A stretch of DNA of 64,000 bases, from the NCBI RefSeq assembly GCF_000686945.1, contig NZ_JMME01000016.1, positions 1-64,000 of the forward strand. The letters are read 5' to 3'. A program made the translations under genes and the position numbers. The notes under the pieces are model-generated. The model saw only the letters and a list, made by a program, of their open reading frames with translations, did not search any database and was not told where the DNA came from. Source of the DNA: Selenomonas sp. AE3005. GTDB lineage: Bacteria; Bacillota; Negativicutes; Selenomonadales; Selenomonadaceae. Of this stretch, positions 45,101 to 55,476 are shown piece after piece (position 1 is the first letter of the stretch; every line of letters begins with the position of its first letter).

Positions 45101-46113
45101 TAGTCAACACGCTTACCGAGAAGGTTCTGACGGAAACGGCCCTGCTTACCTTTCAGCATATCGGAAAGGGATTTGAGCGGGCGGTTGCCCGGGCCCGTAA
45201 CCGGACGGCCGCGGCGGCCGTTATCAATCAGAGCGTCAACAGCTTCCTGCAGCATGCGTTTCTCGTTGCGCACGATAATATCCGGCGCACCGAGGTCGAG
45301 CAGGCGTTTCAGGCGGTTGTTACGGTTGATAACACGACGATAGAGGTCGTTGAGGTCAGAGGTAGCAAAACGGCCGCCATCGAGCTGCACCATCGGGCGC
45401 AGTTCAGGAGGAATGACCGGTACTACATCCATAATCATCCAGGAAGGCTTGTTGCCGGACTTGCGGAATGCCTCCACAACTTCCAGACGGCGGATAGCAC
45501 GAATCTTCTTCTGGCCGGAGGCCGTACGTACTTCCTTGCGCAGAACTTCGCTCATGCGCTCCAGGTCAAGTTCTTCCAGAAGTTCCTTGATGGCCTCGGC
45601 ACCCATGCCAACACGGAAAGTGTTGCCATATTTTTCGAGGGCATCGTGGTATTCCTTTTCAGACAGCAGGCTCTTCTTGGCCAGGTCCGTATTGCCGGCA
45701 TCGAGCACGATGTAGTAAGCAAAATACAGAACCTTTTCCAGCGCGCGCGGGCTGATATCTAAGATCAGGCCCATGCGGCTCGGAATGCCCTTGAAATACC
45801 AAATATGTGAAACCGGCGCAGCCAGTTCGATATGTCCCATGCGCTCACGGCGAACCTTGGCGCGCGTAACTTCAACGCCGCAGCGGTCGCAGACAATGCC
45901 CTTATAGCGGATACGCTTATACTTACCGCAATGGCATTCCCAGTCACGGGTCGGGCCAAAGATACGCTCGCAGAACAGACCATCGCGCTCAGGTTTGAGC
46001 GTACGATAGTTGATGGTCTCCGGCTTTTTGACCTCACCGTAGGACCACTCCCGGATTTTATCCGGGGAGGCCAGACCGATGCGCATCGAATCAAAATTAT
46101 TTACATCCAGCAA
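42124..46113 (-). CDS. rpoC: RNA polymerase beta' subunit RpoC
   Basis: 1329 residues. N-terminal zinc cysteines [20 protein letters not shown], catalytic [16 protein letters not shown], bridge/trigger region ([21 protein letters not shown]) and a C-terminal [19 protein letters not shown] followed by an acidic tail. TTG 46113 ([13 protein letters not shown]) follows GGGAG. It starts 18 bases after rpoB. Confidence 0.98.
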   Translation of the reverse strand: MLDVNNFDSMRIGLASPDKIREWSYGEVKKPETINYRTLKPERDGLFCERIFGPTRDWECHCGKYKRIRYKGIVCDRCGVEVTRAKVRRERMGHIELAAPVSHIWYFKGIPSRMGLILDISPRALEKVLYFAYYIVLDAGNTDLAKKSLLSEKEYHDALEKYGNTFRVGMGAEAIKELLEELDLERMSEVLRKEVRTASGQKKIRAIRRLEVVEAFRKSGNKPSWMIMDVVPVIPPELRPMVQLDGGRFATSDLNDLYRRVINRNNRLKRLLDLGAPDIIVRNEKRMLQEAVDALIDNGRRGRPVTGPGNRPLKSLSDMLKGKQGRFRQNLLGKRVDYSGRSVIVVGPELKLHQCGLPKEMALELFKPFVMKKLVSSGAAHNIKSAKRMVERARPEVWDVLEDVIKEHPVLLNRAPTLHRLGIQAFEPVLTEGRALKLHPLACTAYNADFDGDQMAIHLPLSSEAQTEARILMLAANHILAPKDGKPIIVPSQDMVLGSYYLTNIRPGAKGEGKVLTGIAEALLAYQQHDLDLQAAIQCRMEGYGLVKTSLGRMIFNEILPKEIRYFYKDKETDQWCLGVLMNKKELGKLVAKCYNAFGATETAHVIDDVKNLGYHYACVAGMTVAISDVIVPPKKKTIISDTQQIVNKVERRYDRGLITEEERYHKVVDLWSKATDDVADAMMDNMDAFNPIFMMADSGARGNKQQMRQLAGMRGLMADPSGKIIDLPITANFREGLSVSDYFISSHGARKGLADTALRTADSGYLTRRLVDVAQDVIVREEDCDISTLNLVQSRARLAESTFDALEILNDSLMGRLLGADVIDPATKEVLFVRDTILDEEKLAVIGEKEIREIMVRGSSLASEAAISNAMITEAITLGEPDEAARAKVKDSMIHEMSGKEVTRDVVDSANNVVVAAGTKLTAELIDQMLASDAKEVRVRNNNVRGIEVEAIKEGDGIIESLAERIVGRVLAENIDDPATGERLASINDTVDEDMAKRIEKVRDRVSIRSVLTCKSQFGVCIKCYGRDLANQAEVEIGEAVGIIAAQSIGEPGTQLTMRTFHSGGVAGDDITQGLPRVEELFEARKPKHHAIIAEIEGRAEVEDSGKGMRKVTIVPEEGEPREYAIPYGARMAAKQGMHLKPGDKLTEGSINPHDILRVCGLQATQRYLVYEVQKVYKSQGVEINDKHIEVMVRQMLHKVKIEESGSTDFLPGEYIDINQFEAANTKAIEEDGEPAVAKPILLGITKASLATDSFMSAASFQETTRVLTDAAIKGKVDPLIGLKENVIIGKLIPAGTGMSRYRNLKIVDKDPKPVEETETAADETVEA

Positions 46114-46131
46114 AGAGATGACACTCCCTTC

Positions 46132-49100
46132 TTATTCGTCACCATTATCCCCATCGATTGCGTCCGGCTCTACGATAGAACCCAGGCTGCCGATGTCGGC
46201 AATGATGTCGTCCGGCTTTTCATCATCAGAGGGTGCTCCTTCATCATAGGAGTCTTCCTGTTTCGGTGCAGCGGCACCTTCCTGGCTGGGGTCAACCCCG
46301 GCCACATCAAAATCAAGTTTCTTAGCCGTTTCGTTGATATCTTCTTCGTCCTCATCCTGCAAGGAGATTTCCTTGGCATCTTCGTTGAGAACCTTGATAT
46401 CAAGGCCGATGGACTGCAGTTCCTTAATGAGTACCTTGAAGGACTCCGGCACCCCCGGTTCAGGGATGTTTTCGCCCTTGACGATAGCCTCATAAGCCTT
46501 AACACGGCCAACCACGTCATCGGACTTAACCGTCAGGATTTCCTGCAGGGTATAAGCGGCACCGTATGCTTCCAGTGCCCAAACTTCCATTTCACCGAAA
46601 CGCTGGCCGCCGAACTGGGCTTTACCACCGAGCGGCTGCTGGGTAACGAGGGAGTACGGGCCGGTAGAACGGGCATGAATCTTATCCGCAACCAGATGAT
46701 GCAGCTTAAGGAAGTAAGTGCAGCCAACGGTTACGCGGTTTTCGAACGGTTCACCGGTACGGCCGTCATAGAGGACCGTCTTGGCATCGTCAGCAAGGCC
46801 GGCAGCACGGATAGTACCAAACACTGCCTCGTCACTTGCACCGTCGAATACCGGCGTTGCAATATGCAGACCTGCCACATCAGGAATCGGCATACCATTC
46901 TTGTCAAAGTCATAACCAGCTTCACGCAGACGTGCTTCCACAGTCGGATCACCATCTTTAATCTGCTGGCCCAGAACCTTAACGGCCATACCCAGGTGTG
47001 CCTCGAGAATCTGACCGATGTTCATACGGGACGGCACGCCGAGTGGGTTCAGCACGATATCAACCGGCGTACCATCCGGCAGGAACGGCATGTCTTCCTG
47101 ACGCATAATGCGGGAAACGACACCCTTGTTACCATGACGGCCGGCCATCTTATCACCGACGCTGATTTTACGTTTCTGCGCAATGTAAACACGCACCAGA
47201 CGGTTTACACCAGGCGGCAGTTCATCGCTGTTATCACGGCTGAAAATCTTCACGTCTACGATTTTGCCCTGTTCACCATGCGGTACACGCAGGGAAGTAT
47301 CGCGGACTTCGCGGGCCTTCTCGCCGAAGATAGCACGCAGCAGACGTTCCTCAGCGGTGAGTTCCGTTTCACCTTTCGGCGTAACTTTACCAACGAGGAT
47401 ATCGCCAGGACGTACATCGGCACCAATGCGGATGATACCTTCTTCGTCCAGGTCCTTCAAGGCTTCTTCAGCCACATTCGGGATATCACGCGTGATTTCC
47501 TCAGGACCGAGTTTCGTATCACGGGCATCGCATTCGTATTCTTCAATATGAATGGACGTATAGAGGTCACGTTTTACGAGGTTTTCGGACAACAGTACGG
47601 CGTCCTCGTAGTTGTAACCTTCCCAAGGCATATAGGCAACAACGATGTTGTAACCAAGTGCCAGTTCGCCGTGGTCCGTAGCCGGGCCGTCAGCGATGGG
47701 CTGTTTTTCAACGACTTCATCGCCCTTGTAGACGATAGGAATCTGATTTATGCAAGTTCCCTGGTTGGAACGGATAAATTTCTGGAGTTTGTAATGGTCA
47801 AGCTCACCATTCTTCGTGCGGATATCAATGTAATCAGCAGTTACATTTTCAACCACACCGGCACGCTTAGCCAGAATCATAACGCCGGAGTCGCAGGCAG
47901 CCTTGTATTCCATACCGGTACCAACGAGCGGTGCCTGCGTACGGAGCAAAGGAACAGCCTGACGCTGCATGTTCGCACCCATGAGGGCACGGTTAGCATC
48001 GTCGTTTTCGAGGAACGGAATCATTGCCGTAGCAATGGAGAACACCTGACGCGGGCTAACGTCCATGTAGTCAACAGACTCACGGGCATGCAGGCCGGTT
48101 TCCTCATTGTAACGAGCCGTTACACGCGGATTTACGAACCATTCGTTTTCGTCCAGCGGTTCGTTGGCCTGTGCAATTACGAGCTCATCCTCTTCGTCAG
48201 CGGTGAGGTAACGCACTTCATCCGTTACACGCTGCGTTTCCTTGTCCACACGGCGGTACGGCGTTTCCATAAAGCCGAACTGGTTCACGCGGGCATAAGT
48301 TGCCAGCGAACCGATAAGACCGATGTTCGGGCCTTCAGGAGACTCTACCGGACACATACGGCCGTAATGGGAGTTATGTACGTCGCGGACTTCGAAACCG
48401 GCGCGTTCACGGGACAGACCGCCCGGGCCAAGGGCCGACAGACGGCGCTTATGCGTAAGTTCGGACAGCGGATTGTGCTGGTCCATGAACTGGGACAGCT
48501 GGGAGGAACCAAAGAATTCCTTGATAGCTGCCACTACCGGACGGATGTTGATAAGTGCCTGCGGCGTGATAACATCCACGTCCTGAATGGTCATGCGTTC
48601 GCGAACCACGCGTTCCATACGGGACAGACCAATGCGGAACTGATTCTGCAGGAGTTCACCTACAGCGCGCACACGGCGGTTGCCCAGATGGTCAATATCA
48701 TCAGTATTGCCTACACCATCCATCAAGTTGAGCAGATAGTTAATAGAGGCAATAATATCGTTTTTCGTAATCGTACGCTCATGAATATCCAGCGTCGGCG
48801 AGCACAGGAGTTTCATGCGGCTGCCATCTTTTTTCAGCAGGTACAGCTGCACGATTTCGCCTTCGCCAAACAGCTGGCGCTCACGCTCGATATCAACAGC
48901 GTCGAGCATATCTTCCGTTACTACCTCGCCCTGAGGAATAACGATTTCGCCAGTTTCTTTGTCAACAATCGGCTCAGCCAGAACCTTGCCGAGGATACGG
49001 CGCTTCCAGCCCAGCTTCTTGGTGAGTTTATAACGGCCAACAGTAGCCAAATCATAACGCTTCGGGTCAAAGAACAGCGAATCGAGGAGCTGCTGTGCAT

Positions 49101-49860
49101 TGTCCTCATTAGCCGGTTCACCCGGGCGCAGACGGCGGTAAATTTCAATTACAGCCTTACCCTGGGATTTAACGTCCTCGCCGTCACGCTCGAGCGTATT
49201 CATAATGCGGGGATCTTCACCAAAGAGGTCAATGATTTCTTCATCCGTAGCAAAGCCAAGGGCACGAATAAAGTAGGTTACCGGCATCTTACGGGTGCGG
49301 TCGATACGGACAGATACCACATCATTGGTATCCGTTTCGAGTTCAATCCATGCACCACGGTTCGGAATAACCGTTGCATTATAAAGATGCTTACCTGTCG
49401 GGTCAATTTCCTCTCCATAATATGCACCTGGAGAACGAACCAACTGGCTGACGATAACACGTTCTGCACCGTTGATGATAAACGTACCGGTATCAGTCAT
49501 GAGCGGGAAATCACCCATGAATACTTCCTGTTCTTTAATTTCGCCCGTCTCACGATTGATAAGACGCACATTCACCCGAATGGGAGCTGCCAGCGTTACG
49601 TCACGCTCTTTGCACTCGTCGAGCTCATACTTGGGCTCGCCCAGCGAAAAGCTCTCAAAGGACAGTACGAGATTCCCCGAAAAGTCCTGAATCGGCGAAA
49701 TGTCATTAAAGATGTCCTGCAAACCTTCATCGAGGAACCACTGGTAGCTGTTCCGCTGGATATCCAGCAGATGCGGCATTTCCATGACTTCCTTGATTTT
49801 AGCATAGCTATACCTGGTTCTTTTGCCTACCGGCACAGGATTAAATAACAAATCCTTCAC
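46132..49860 (-). CDS. rpoB: RNA polymerase beta subunit RpoB
   Basis: 1242 residues. The rifampicin pocket reads [20 protein letters not shown] then [17 protein letters not shown], the susceptible residues as far as I can see. Catalytic [16 protein letters not shown] and the C-terminal [20 protein letters not shown] are present. The acidic C-terminal tail (about 50 residues, [11 protein letters not shown] ... [10 protein letters not shown]) is longer than in many relatives. GTG 49860 start. Confidence 0.98.
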   Translation of the reverse strand: MKDLLFNPVPVGKRTRYSYAKIKEVMEMPHLLDIQRNSYQWFLDEGLQDIFNDISPIQDFSGNLVLSFESFSLGEPKYELDECKERDVTLAAPIRVNVRLINRETGEIKEQEVFMGDFPLMTDTGTFIINGAERVIVSQLVRSPGAYYGEEIDPTGKHLYNATVIPNRGAWIELETDTNDVVSVRIDRTRKMPVTYFIRALGFATDEEIIDLFGEDPRIMNTLERDGEDVKSQGKAVIEIYRRLRPGEPANEDNAQQLLDSLFFDPKRYDLATVGRYKLTKKLGWKRRILGKVLAEPIVDKETGEIVIPQGEVVTEDMLDAVDIERERQLFGEGEIVQLYLLKKDGSRMKLLCSPTLDIHERTITKNDIIASINYLLNLMDGVGNTDDIDHLGNRRVRAVGELLQNQFRIGLSRMERVVRERMTIQDVDVITPQALINIRPVVAAIKEFFGSSQLSQFMDQHNPLSELTHKRRLSALGPGGLSRERAGFEVRDVHNSHYGRMCPVESPEGPNIGLIGSLATYARVNQFGFMETPYRRVDKETQRVTDEVRYLTADEEDELVIAQANEPLDENEWFVNPRVTARYNEETGLHARESVDYMDVSPRQVFSIATAMIPFLENDDANRALMGANMQRQAVPLLRTQAPLVGTGMEYKAACDSGVMILAKRAGVVENVTADYIDIRTKNGELDHYKLQKFIRSNQGTCINQIPIVYKGDEVVEKQPIADGPATDHGELALGYNIVVAYMPWEGYNYEDAVLLSENLVKRDLYTSIHIEEYECDARDTKLGPEEITRDIPNVAEEALKDLDEEGIIRIGADVRPGDILVGKVTPKGETELTAEERLLRAIFGEKAREVRDTSLRVPHGEQGKIVDVKIFSRDNSDELPPGVNRLVRVYIAQKRKISVGDKMAGRHGNKGVVSRIMRQEDMPFLPDGTPVDIVLNPLGVPSRMNIGQILEAHLGMAVKVLGQQIKDGDPTVEARLREAGYDFDKNGMPIPDVAGLHIATPVFDGASDEAVFGTIRAAGLADDAKTVLYDGRTGEPFENRVTVGCTYFLKLHHLVADKIHARSTGPYSLVTQQPLGGKAQFGGQRFGEMEVWALEAYGAAYTLQEILTVKSDDVVGRVKAYEAIVKGENIPEPGVPESFKVLIKELQSIGLDIKVLNEDAKEISLQDEDEEDINETAKKLDFDVAGVDPSQEGAAAPKQEDSYDEGAPSDDEKPDDIIADIGSLGSIVEPDAIDGDNGDE

Positions 49861-49904
49861 CCCTTAGCCTGATTTTACTAGAATTATTTCTTGAAATGAA
49901 GGGC

Positions 49905-49913
49905 ATTATAGCA
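49905..49913 (-). promoter_or_regulatory. Extended -10 promoter for rpoBC
   Basis: TGCTATAAT on the minus strand (49913-49905) with no good -35. It lies 45 bases before rpoB and downstream of two terminators, so it is needed for independent rpoBC transcription. Confidence 0.6.
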
Positions 49914-49940
49914 CGCCTAAAGAGGCGGAATAGATGAACA

Positions 49941-49977
49941 AGAAAAAAAACAAGGTCTAATCAAAATTTACACCTTG
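49941..49977 (-). terminator. Second terminator or attenuator in the rplL-rpoB gap
   Basis: caaggtctaa (49951-49960) pairs with ttacaccttg (49968-49977) with one mismatch; eight T follow on the minus strand. Confidence 0.75.
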
Positions 49978-50089
49978 CTTCCAGTTCCTTTCCGCTTGCG
50001 CACACTAATCCCTATTCAATTTCCTGTAGTTAATAATACTAACACCTTTAGCATGATATGTCAAGGGTAAATCCTTGGCATTTTACAAA

Positions 50090-50128
50090 AAAATAAAGAG
50101 GAGGCATTTCCGCAGAAATGCCTCCTCT
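50090..50128 (-). terminator. rplL terminator
   Basis: agaggaggcatttc (50097-50110) pairs perfectly with gaaatgcctcctct (50115-50128). TTTATTTTTTTG follows. It lies 25 bases past the rplL stop. Confidence 0.93.
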
Positions 50129-50152
50129 ATGCTGCTTATGCAGCGAACCGAA

Positions 50153-50518
50153 TTACTTCAGTTCAACCGTAGCACCAGCTTCTTCGAGCTTCTTCTTGAG
50201 CTCTTCAGCTTCAGCCTTAGCAACGTTTTCCTTAACGGTAGCAGGAGCGCCATCAACGAGTTCCTTAGCTTCCTTCAGGCCGAGACCCGTAGCTTCACGA
50301 ACAGCCTTGATAACGTTGATCTTCTTGTCGCCAGCGGAAGCGAGGACAACGTTGAATTCGTCCTTCTCTTCAGCAGCAGCAGCAGCGCCGCCAACAGCAG
50401 CAACTGCAACCGGAGCAGCAGCGCTAACGCCGAACTTTTCTTCCATAGCCTTTACGAGCTCAGACAGCTCGAGGACAGTCATGTTTTCAATGGCTTCCAT
50501 AATCTGATCTTTAGTCAT
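50153..50518 (-). CDS. rplL: Ribosomal protein bL12 (L7/L12)
   Basis: 121 residues: N-terminal dimer helix ([20 protein letters not shown]), alanine-rich hinge ([20 protein letters not shown]) and the C-terminal factor-binding domain ([24 protein letters not shown]). It binds L10 on the stalk. A ribosome site TGGAGG precedes the ATG. Confidence 0.98.
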   Translation of the reverse strand: MTKDQIMEAIENMTVLELSELVKAMEEKFGVSAAAPVAVAAVGGAAAAAEEKDEFNVVLASAGDKKINVIKAVREATGLGLKEAKELVDGAPATVKENVAKAEAEELKKKLEEAGATVELK

Positions 50519-50585
50519 TTTAATATACCTCCAAAAAAATCTTTCTTTAAATTCTTAATAAGTTATATAAGTTGAAGAGAACGCC

Positions 50586-51125
50586 TTAGGCGGATTCCTT
50601 CTGAGCGCGAATAGCGTCAAGCACATAAACAGCGTTGCGAATAACACCCTGCAGTACGTTGACCGTATTGCTGATAGGAGCATTCATGCTGCCCAGCATC
50701 TTGGCGATGAGTTCTTCGCGGGACGGCAGGTCTGCCAGAGCCTTAACCTCTTTAGCATCAATAACCTTGCCTTCAACCGTACCAACCTTAACAGTCAGCA
50801 CTTCGTTTTCATCGAGCTTGTTCTTCTTGATGAAACCGCAGATAACTTTTGCCGGAGCAATAGCATCCTCCGTGGAGAATGCGAAAGCCGTGGTGCCCTC
50901 GAGATGAGCATCAAAACCTTCGATACCTGCTTCCTTCGCAGCCAGGCGGAGCATCGTGTTTTTAACAACATGGTACGTTACACCAGCGGCGCGAAGTTCA
51001 CGACGGAGCTGCGTATCCTGAGCAACCGTAAGACCACGGTAGCTGGTCAGCACAACACCTTTAGCGTTCGTCAGCTGATCCTTCAGTTCAGCAACGATAG
51101 CCTGTTTCTTCGTCAAATTTGCCAT
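50586..51125 (-). CDS. rplJ: Ribosomal protein uL10
   Basis: 179 residues, start KKQAIVAELKDQLTNAKGVVLTSYRGL, C-terminal helix (ISNTVNVLQGVIRNAVYVLDAIRAQKE) for L12 docking. Under the control of the L10 leader upstream. Confidence 0.97.
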   Translation of the reverse strand: MANLTKKQAIVAELKDQLTNAKGVVLTSYRGLTVAQDTQLRRELRAAGVTYHVVKNTMLRLAAKEAGIEGFDAHLEGTTAFAFSTEDAIAPAKVICGFIKKNKLDENEVLTVKVGTVEGKVIDAKEVKALADLPSREELIAKMLGSMNAPISNTVNVLQGVIRNAVYVLDAIRAQKESA

Positions 51126-51169
51126 TTTCTAGTTACACCTCCTGCCTGTTTAAGATTTATTAAAGCCTG

Positions 51170-51356
51170 TAAAAAAACCTCCGGCTGCGTCCGCCGGAGG
51201 TTGAATTTTCAAATTCATGGTGCTCCGGCCTCGGCAGGCGACAAAAAATCGTCGTTAGATGATAGATATCAAACCTGCTGTCTACAGCCATCGTTATACA
51301 GTTGTCGGAACATTACGTTCCGCAAGGCCGGAGCCTCGTCTGAACCGGACTCTAAG
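51170..51356 (-). promoter_or_regulatory. Ribosomal protein L10 leader with terminator
   Basis: The 230-base rplA-rplJ gap is highly structured. On the minus strand GGCTCCGGCCTTGCGGAAC near 51325 pairs with the CCGAGGCCGGAGCACC block near 51230. A strong hairpin cctccggc (51178-51185)/gccggagg (51193-51200) follows, with seven T. This matches the known autoregulatory L10(L12)4 leader in position and layout; the fold was not computed. Confidence 0.8.
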
Positions 51357-51358
51357 AA

Positions 51359-52039
51359 TTAGAGCTGAACAGGGATGCCAGGGCCCATCGTTGCGCTAAC
51401 CGTAATGGAGCGCATGTACTGGCCTTTAGCAGCCGCCGGTTTTACACGGTTCAGTGTATCAATCAGGGCCTGGAAGTTCTGCTGGAGCTTCTCAGCGTCG
51501 AAAGATGCCTTGCCGATCGGGCAATGTACATTACCAGCCTTATCGGTACGGTATTCGACTTTACCTGCTTTAATCTCGGATACAGCCTTCGTGAGGTCCA
51601 TGGTAACCGTACCCAGTTTCGGGTTCGGCATGAGGCCGCGGGGGCCGAGAACCTTACCAAGACGACCGACAGTGCCCATCATGTCCGGAGTAGCTACTGC
51701 GACATCGAAGTCGAGCCAGCCGCCCTGGATCTTCTGGACGATTTCATCGGAACCAACGAAGTCAGCACCTGCTGCCTCTGCTTCCTTAACCTTTTCGCCC
51801 TTTGCGAAAACGAGTACGCGCTTGGATTTACCAGTGCCGTGCGGCAGTACCATAGCGCCACGTACCTGCTGATCAGCATACTTCGGATCTACGCCGAGAC
51901 GTACGTGCAGTTCGATAGTTTCATCAAACTTCTTCGTAGCCGTCTTTTTAACGAGTTCCATAGCCTCAGCAGCCGTGTAGAACTTGCCAGCTTCAACGAG
52001 CTTGCAAGCGTCCTGATATTTCTTACCAGCTTTAGCCAT
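51359..52039 (-). CDS. rplA: Ribosomal protein uL1
   Basis: 226 residues. [19 protein letters not shown] start, [20 protein letters not shown] and the [16 protein letters not shown] signature. ATG 52039 with GAGAGGAG upstream; the longer frame has no ribosome site. L1 also represses its own rplKA mRNA in many bacteria. Confidence 0.97.
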   Translation of the reverse strand: MAKAGKKYQDACKLVEAGKFYTAAEAMELVKKTATKKFDETIELHVRLGVDPKYADQQVRGAMVLPHGTGKSKRVLVFAKGEKVKEAEAAGADFVGSDEIVQKIQGGWLDFDVAVATPDMMGTVGRLGKVLGPRGLMPNPKLGTVTMDLTKAVSEIKAGKVEYRTDKAGNVHCPIGKASFDAEKLQQNFQALIDTLNRVKPAAAKGQYMRSITVSATMGPGIPVQL

Positions 52040-52104
52040 TGTAAGTTTTCTCCTCTCGTGGTAATAACGGTTATTGCCTCCCACAGGGATGAAATGTGAA
52101 CTAA

Positions 52105-52530
52105 TTAGTCAACGATTTCGATACCCATGCTGCGAGCCGTGCCCTCGATCATGCGAGTAGCAGCCTCGATATCAGCAGCGTTGAGGTCTTGCATTTTAGT
52201 TTCAGCAATCTTCATTGCTTCAGCGCGGGGCAGTTTTGCCACCTTGTTCTTGTTCGGTTCACCGGAAGCCTTGTCGAGCTTAGCAGCCTTCTTCAGAAGA
52301 ACAGCAGCCGGCGGAGTCTTCGTGATGAACGTGAAGGATCTATCCTCAAAAACCGTAATCTCAACAGGGATGATGAGACCTGCCTGAGCCTTGGTTCTCT
52401 CGTTGAATTCCTTACAGAACCCCATGATGTTGACACCAGCCTGACCAAGTGCCGGACCTACCGGAGGAGCCGGATTAGCCTTACCTGCAACAACCTGAAG
52501 TTTTACAACTTTAGAAACTTTCTTTGCCAT
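52105..52530 (-). CDS. rplK: Ribosomal protein uL11
   Basis: 141 residues: [20 protein letters not shown] start and the C-terminal rRNA-binding domain ending [16 protein letters not shown]. GTPase-centre protein and stringent-response partner. Confidence 0.98.
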   Translation of the reverse strand: MAKKVSKVVKLQVVAGKANPAPPVGPALGQAGVNIMGFCKEFNERTKAQAGLIIPVEITVFEDRSFTFITKTPPAAVLLKKAAKLDKASGEPNKNKVAKLPRAEAMKIAETKMQDLNAADIEAATRMIEGTARSMGIEIVD

Positions 52531-52568
52531 TTAATTTCACCTCCCAAAAAGGATTTACGTGGCTTCAA

Positions 52569-53117
52569 TCAAATAGTTTCGACCTGATCAAAGCCAAGGT
52601 CAATCGGGGTTTCCTCTACGAGAACCTTTACACGACCCTTTTCAGCGTCGATTTCCGTAATAGTACCCGTATAATTTTCAAATACTCCCGAATTGATACG
52701 AACCACATCCCCGATAGCTACATTGAGTTCGGGTTTAAGCTCTTCTTCGCCCATGGATTTCAAGATACGTTTCGCTTCAGCATCGGTAAGCGGTATCGGG
52801 TGTTTTTCAGAACCAACGAACCCGGTAACACCGGTGGTGTTGCGCACAACGTACCAGGAGTGTTCATCGACAATCATGTCAACCAGCACATAACCTGGGA
52901 AGACTTTTCGCGGAACGACCTTTTTCTTGCCGTCCTTGATTTCGACCTCATCCTCAACGGGCACAACGACATTGAAAATCATGTCGCGCATATTGGCCGT
53001 ATGAATCAGGCGTTCAAGGTTTGCTTTAACCTTGTTTTCATAACCTGAATAGGTATGAATTACATACCATGCTCTGCCAGGGTTATCCTGTCGCAGGTCC
53101 ATCTCTTCGTTTGCCAT
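52569..53117 (-). CDS. nusG: Transcription elongation/antitermination factor NusG
   Basis: 182 residues. NGN domain (RAWYVIHTYSGYENKVKANL, PGYVLVDMIVDEHSWYVVRN) and KOW domain (IGDVVRINSGVFENYTGTIT). ATG 53117 is preferred over a TTG five codons upstream because GAGGG sits before it. Confidence 0.96.
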   Translation of the reverse strand: MANEEMDLRQDNPGRAWYVIHTYSGYENKVKANLERLIHTANMRDMIFNVVVPVEDEVEIKDGKKKVVPRKVFPGYVLVDMIVDEHSWYVVRNTTGVTGFVGSEKHPIPLTDAEAKRILKSMGEEELKPELNVAIGDVVRINSGVFENYTGTITEIDAEKGRVKVLVEETPIDLGFDQVETI

Positions 53118-53134
53118 GCTACCCTCACTCAAGC

Positions 53135-53308
53135 TTACCTTAAAATGATGTGGAACAATCTTGCAAAGATGGTATCACAGAACCAGATCAGAACGCAGAC
53201 AATCGCTACAGCAATGCCTACGACAACAGTATAGTTGACAAGTTCCTTCTTGGTCGCCCATGATACTTTTTTCAATTCGGCGATTACTTCGTCTATGAAC
53301 TTCTTCAC
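53135..53308 (-). CDS. secE: Preprotein translocase subunit SecE
   Basis: About 57 residues with one membrane helix (NYTVVVGIAVAIVCVLIWF), preceded by the amphipathic FIDEVIAELKKVSWATKKEL. Clamps SecY. GTG 53308 is my choice (MKKFIDE); a TTG at 53338 is possible. Confidence 0.9.
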   Translation of the reverse strand: MKKFIDEVIAELKKVSWATKKELVNYTVVVGIAVAIVCVLIWFCDTIFARLFHIILR

Positions 53309-53344
53309 AGTTACTTCACATCTCCGTTCAACCCGCAAAAGCGA

Positions 53345-53494
53345 TTACTTCGTCTCTTTGTGCGTCGTATGTTTCTTGCAGAACTTGCAATACTTATTGA
53401 ACTCCAGACGATCCGGGTTGTTCTTCTTATTCTTGTTGGTGCGGTAGTTGCGGCTATGGCACTCCGTGCACTCCAACGTGATATTGTTGCGCAT
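53345..53494 (-). CDS. rpmG: Ribosomal protein bL33
   Basis: 49 residues, [17 protein letters not shown] ... [15 protein letters not shown]. Two CxxC pairs show the zinc-binding form. Conserved position before secE-nusG. Confidence 0.95.
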   Translation of the reverse strand: MRNNITLECTECHSRNYRTNKNKKNNPDRLEFNKYCKFCKKHTTHKETK

Positions 53495-53552
53495 CTCTTG
53501 TTTACACCCCTTACGCTCAGATACTATGACTCTTTCACAATGTCACTAATAC

Positions 53553-53581
53553 AATTTAGCACACTTGGAAAAGCCTGTCAA
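53553..53581 (-). promoter_or_regulatory. Promoter of rpmG-secE-nusG-rplKAJL
   Basis: Minus strand TTGACA (53581-53576), 17 bases, TAAATT (53558-53553), about 60 bases before rpmG. Confidence 0.8.
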
Positions 53582-53629
53582 CAAAAAAACCTTGACAAGT
53601 CAAAATTTAATTATCGCCATCTTACATAA

Positions 53630-53653
53630 AATAAAACCCCTGAATCAGGGGTT
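53630..53653 (-). terminator. tRNA cluster terminator
   Basis: aacccct (53635-53641) with aggggtt (53647-53653); TTATTTTAT follows on the minus strand, just after tRNA-Met. Confidence 0.85.
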
Positions 53654-53665
53654 CATTTAACTAAT

Positions 53666-53742
53666 TGGTGGCGGCACAGAGATTCGAACTCCGGACACTG
53701 CGGGTATGAACCGCATGCTCTAGCCAACTGAGCTATGCCGCC
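53666..53742 (-). tRNA. tRNA-Met (CAT), elongator
   Basis: 77 bases with encoded CCA. GGCGGCA...TGCCGCC acceptor, anticodon loop TTCATAC, TTCGAATC T-loop. The paired first base argues for an elongator. A CAT anticodon could also be tRNA-Ile2 after lysidine modification. Confidence 0.88.
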
Positions 53743-53747
53743 ATATA

Positions 53748-53823
53748 TGGAGCTGATAACCAGGATTGAACTGGTGACCTTATCCTTACCAAGGATACGC
53801 TCTACCGACTGAGCTATATCAGC
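53748..53823 (-). tRNA. tRNA-Thr (GGT)
   Basis: 76 bases with encoded CCA. GCTGATA/TATCAGC acceptor, anticodon loop TTGGTAA flanked by TATCC/GGATA. Confidence 0.92.
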
Positions 53824-53835
53824 AACATTAACATT

Positions 53836-53911
<76 letters not shown>

Positions 53912-53957
53912 ATTACTCTATCATATCTTATCAGCACTGTCAAATATAAAATATATT

Positions 53958-54033
<76 letters not shown>

Positions 54034-54097
54034 ATTAACCTGGTTCCTGCTGCTTTGCGCTCTCGCGCTCCGCCGCGTCATCGGCTGACAATAAAAG

Positions 54098-54126
54098 ATT
54101 ATATAGCATCGATATTTATATGTCAA
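54098..54126 (-). promoter_or_regulatory. Consensus promoter for the tRNA cluster
   Basis: Perfect TTGACA (54126-54121), 17 bases, perfect TATAAT (54103-54098), 65 bases upstream of the first tRNA-fMet. The intervening leader is GC-rich. Confidence 0.92.
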
Positions 54127-54223
54127 CACCTTTTTTATATTTTTTTCATTTTTAATTCCCTTGCTTTAGTTTTCCCCCTCTCATCTGGCTCCAGCCTTCA
54201 TTATTTGTTTTATATAGGACTTA

Positions 54224-54402
54224 AAAATGCTATAACGAGGCAAGAAAATGTCCCCCACCTCAGCAGGTGGGGGCACGAATACCAAAACAGACGGCGAGCA
54301 TATCTCCCGCCTCGTTGCGAAGCGAAGCTAGTCCTTTAGGGAAACGCCAAGAGGAAGTTTTGCCTATGGCAAAACTGGAACAACGGCGTTATAATAGCTT
54401 TT
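54224..54402. other. About 180-base structured element with inverted ends (MITE-like or RNA)
   Basis: The ends AAAATGCTATAACG (54224-54237) and CGTTATAATAGCTTTT (54387-54402) are near-perfect inverted repeats. Inside are a hairpin cccccacct/aggtggggg (near 54263-54284), aacgaggc/gcctcgtt, and agttttgcc (54356-54364) with ggcaaaact (54368-54376). No credible gene. It lies 58 bases before the gene at 54460, so it could be a small mobile element, an IS200/IS605-type remnant or a leader RNA; none is established. Confidence 0.6.
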
Positions 54403-54459
54403 GAGAAACGACATTTCATTTATATGTCAATATTCAGCAGAGAAAGGATTTAAGAAACT

Positions 54460-54846
54460 ATGAAAATTGCAGTTACCTATGACAACGGCCAGATTTTCCA
54501 GCACTTCGGCCATACCTCCCAGTTTAAAGTTTATACTGTTGAAAACAACACCGTCACCGAATCCCATATTTTAGACAGCAACGGTGCCGGTCATGGCGCT
54601 CTGGCTACCCTCCTGCAGACCGAAAAGATTGATACCCTTATCTGTGGCGGTATCGGTGCCGGTGCACAAAACGCTTTGGCTGCAGCCGGCATTACCCTTT
54701 ATGGTGGTGCACAGGGCGATACGGATGCCGCTGTAAATGATTTACTGGCCGGCCGCCTCGCCTACAATCCTGACGTTCACTGCAGCCACCATGACCATGA
54801 ACACGGAGAAGGTCACAGCTGCGGCAGTCACGGCTGCCACCACTAA
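54460..54846 (+). CDS. NifX/NafY-type iron-molybdenum-cofactor-binding domain protein with His-rich tail
   Basis: 128 residues. The core (MKIAVTYDNGQIFQHFGHTS, LICGGIGAGAQNALAAAGI) is the dinitrogenase iron-molybdenum cofactor family fold, common in anaerobes without nitrogenase, where it probably handles metal or iron-sulfur clusters. The last 22 residues are rich in His and Cys (HCSHHDHEHGEGHSCGSHGC), a likely metal-binding tail. Co-directional with the next gene, 18 bases away. Confidence 0.87.
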   Translation: MKIAVTYDNGQIFQHFGHTSQFKVYTVENNTVTESHILDSNGAGHGALATLLQTEKIDTLICGGIGAGAQNALAAAGITLYGGAQGDTDAAVNDLLAGRLAYNPDVHCSHHDHEHGEGHSCGSHGCHH

Positions 54847-54864
54847 TACAGGGAGGATACAGCC

Positions 54865-55470
54865 ATGAAAGCCGATTGTGCCAACTGCCCAAGCCACGCC
54901 TGTTATACCAAGGGCGTGAACTGCACAGGCATTGACAAGGAAACAATTCTGGCCGCCTATGATGAGCAGGAACGTCAAATAATGAAGGCTGCCGCTTATG
55001 TGGAAGGCACTTTCTACAGCAATATTACCCGGCTGCAGGAAACTGCAGAATTTGCCAAGGCCATGGGTTATAAAAAACTCGGCATGGCTTTCTGCATTGG
55101 CCTGAATGCGGAGGCGAAATACATCGCCCGCTATTACAGGCAGCAAGGCTTTGAATTTTACAGTGTCTGCTGTAAAAATTGCAGTTTCAATAAAAAAGAA
55201 CTGGACTTAAAACAGGTCAAGCCCGAACTTGCACATGAGGCCATGTGCAATCCGAAAATGCAGGCTGAAATTCTTGCCGGAAAAGGTACAGAGTTATTTA
55301 TCTCCTGTGGTCTGTGTGTTGGACACGATACGCTGTTCAATTCTGCCTGCCCCGGCCCGGTCACCACACTCGTGGTCAAGGACAGGCTGCTGGCTCACAA
55401 TCCTCTGGGCGCCATCTATTCCCGGTATTGGAAACGCAACCTGGGCATTATGGATGACGATGAAGTTTAA
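54865..55470 (+). CDS. DUF1847-family cysteine-rich metal-binding protein
   Basis: 201 residues. Cysteines cluster at the N-terminus (DCANCPSHACYTKGVNC) and again in VCCKNCSF and ISCGLCVGHDTLFNSACPGP, suggesting bound metal or iron-sulfur. The family has no known function that I can state. An operon with the NifX-like gene supports a shared role in metal handling (inference). Confidence 0.83.
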   Translation: MKADCANCPSHACYTKGVNCTGIDKETILAAYDEQERQIMKAAAYVEGTFYSNITRLQETAEFAKAMGYKKLGMAFCIGLNAEAKYIARYYRQQGFEFYSVCCKNCSFNKKELDLKQVKPELAHEAMCNPKMQAEILAGKGTELFISCGLCVGHDTLFNSACPGPVTTLVVKDRLLAHNPLGAIYSRYWKRNLGIMDDDEV

Positions 55471-55476
55471 AACAAC

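Noticed and set aside
48400-48520. Rifampicin-resistance changes in rpoB
   Set aside because: The pocket residues read as the susceptible type ([15 protein letters not shown]).
45832-49848. A 1338-codon open frame on the plus strand opposite rpoB, and a 1022-codon one (42694-45762) opposite rpoC
   Set aside because: They lie exactly antisense to highly conserved genes with strong codon bias, show no recognisable domain and have no ribosome sites. They arise from the third-position composition of rpoBC.
54224-54402. Molybdenum-cofactor riboswitch upstream of the NifX-like gene
   Set aside because: I could not match it to the known aptamer from memory, and the inverted ends also suggest a mobile element. 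Left as an unresolved structured element.
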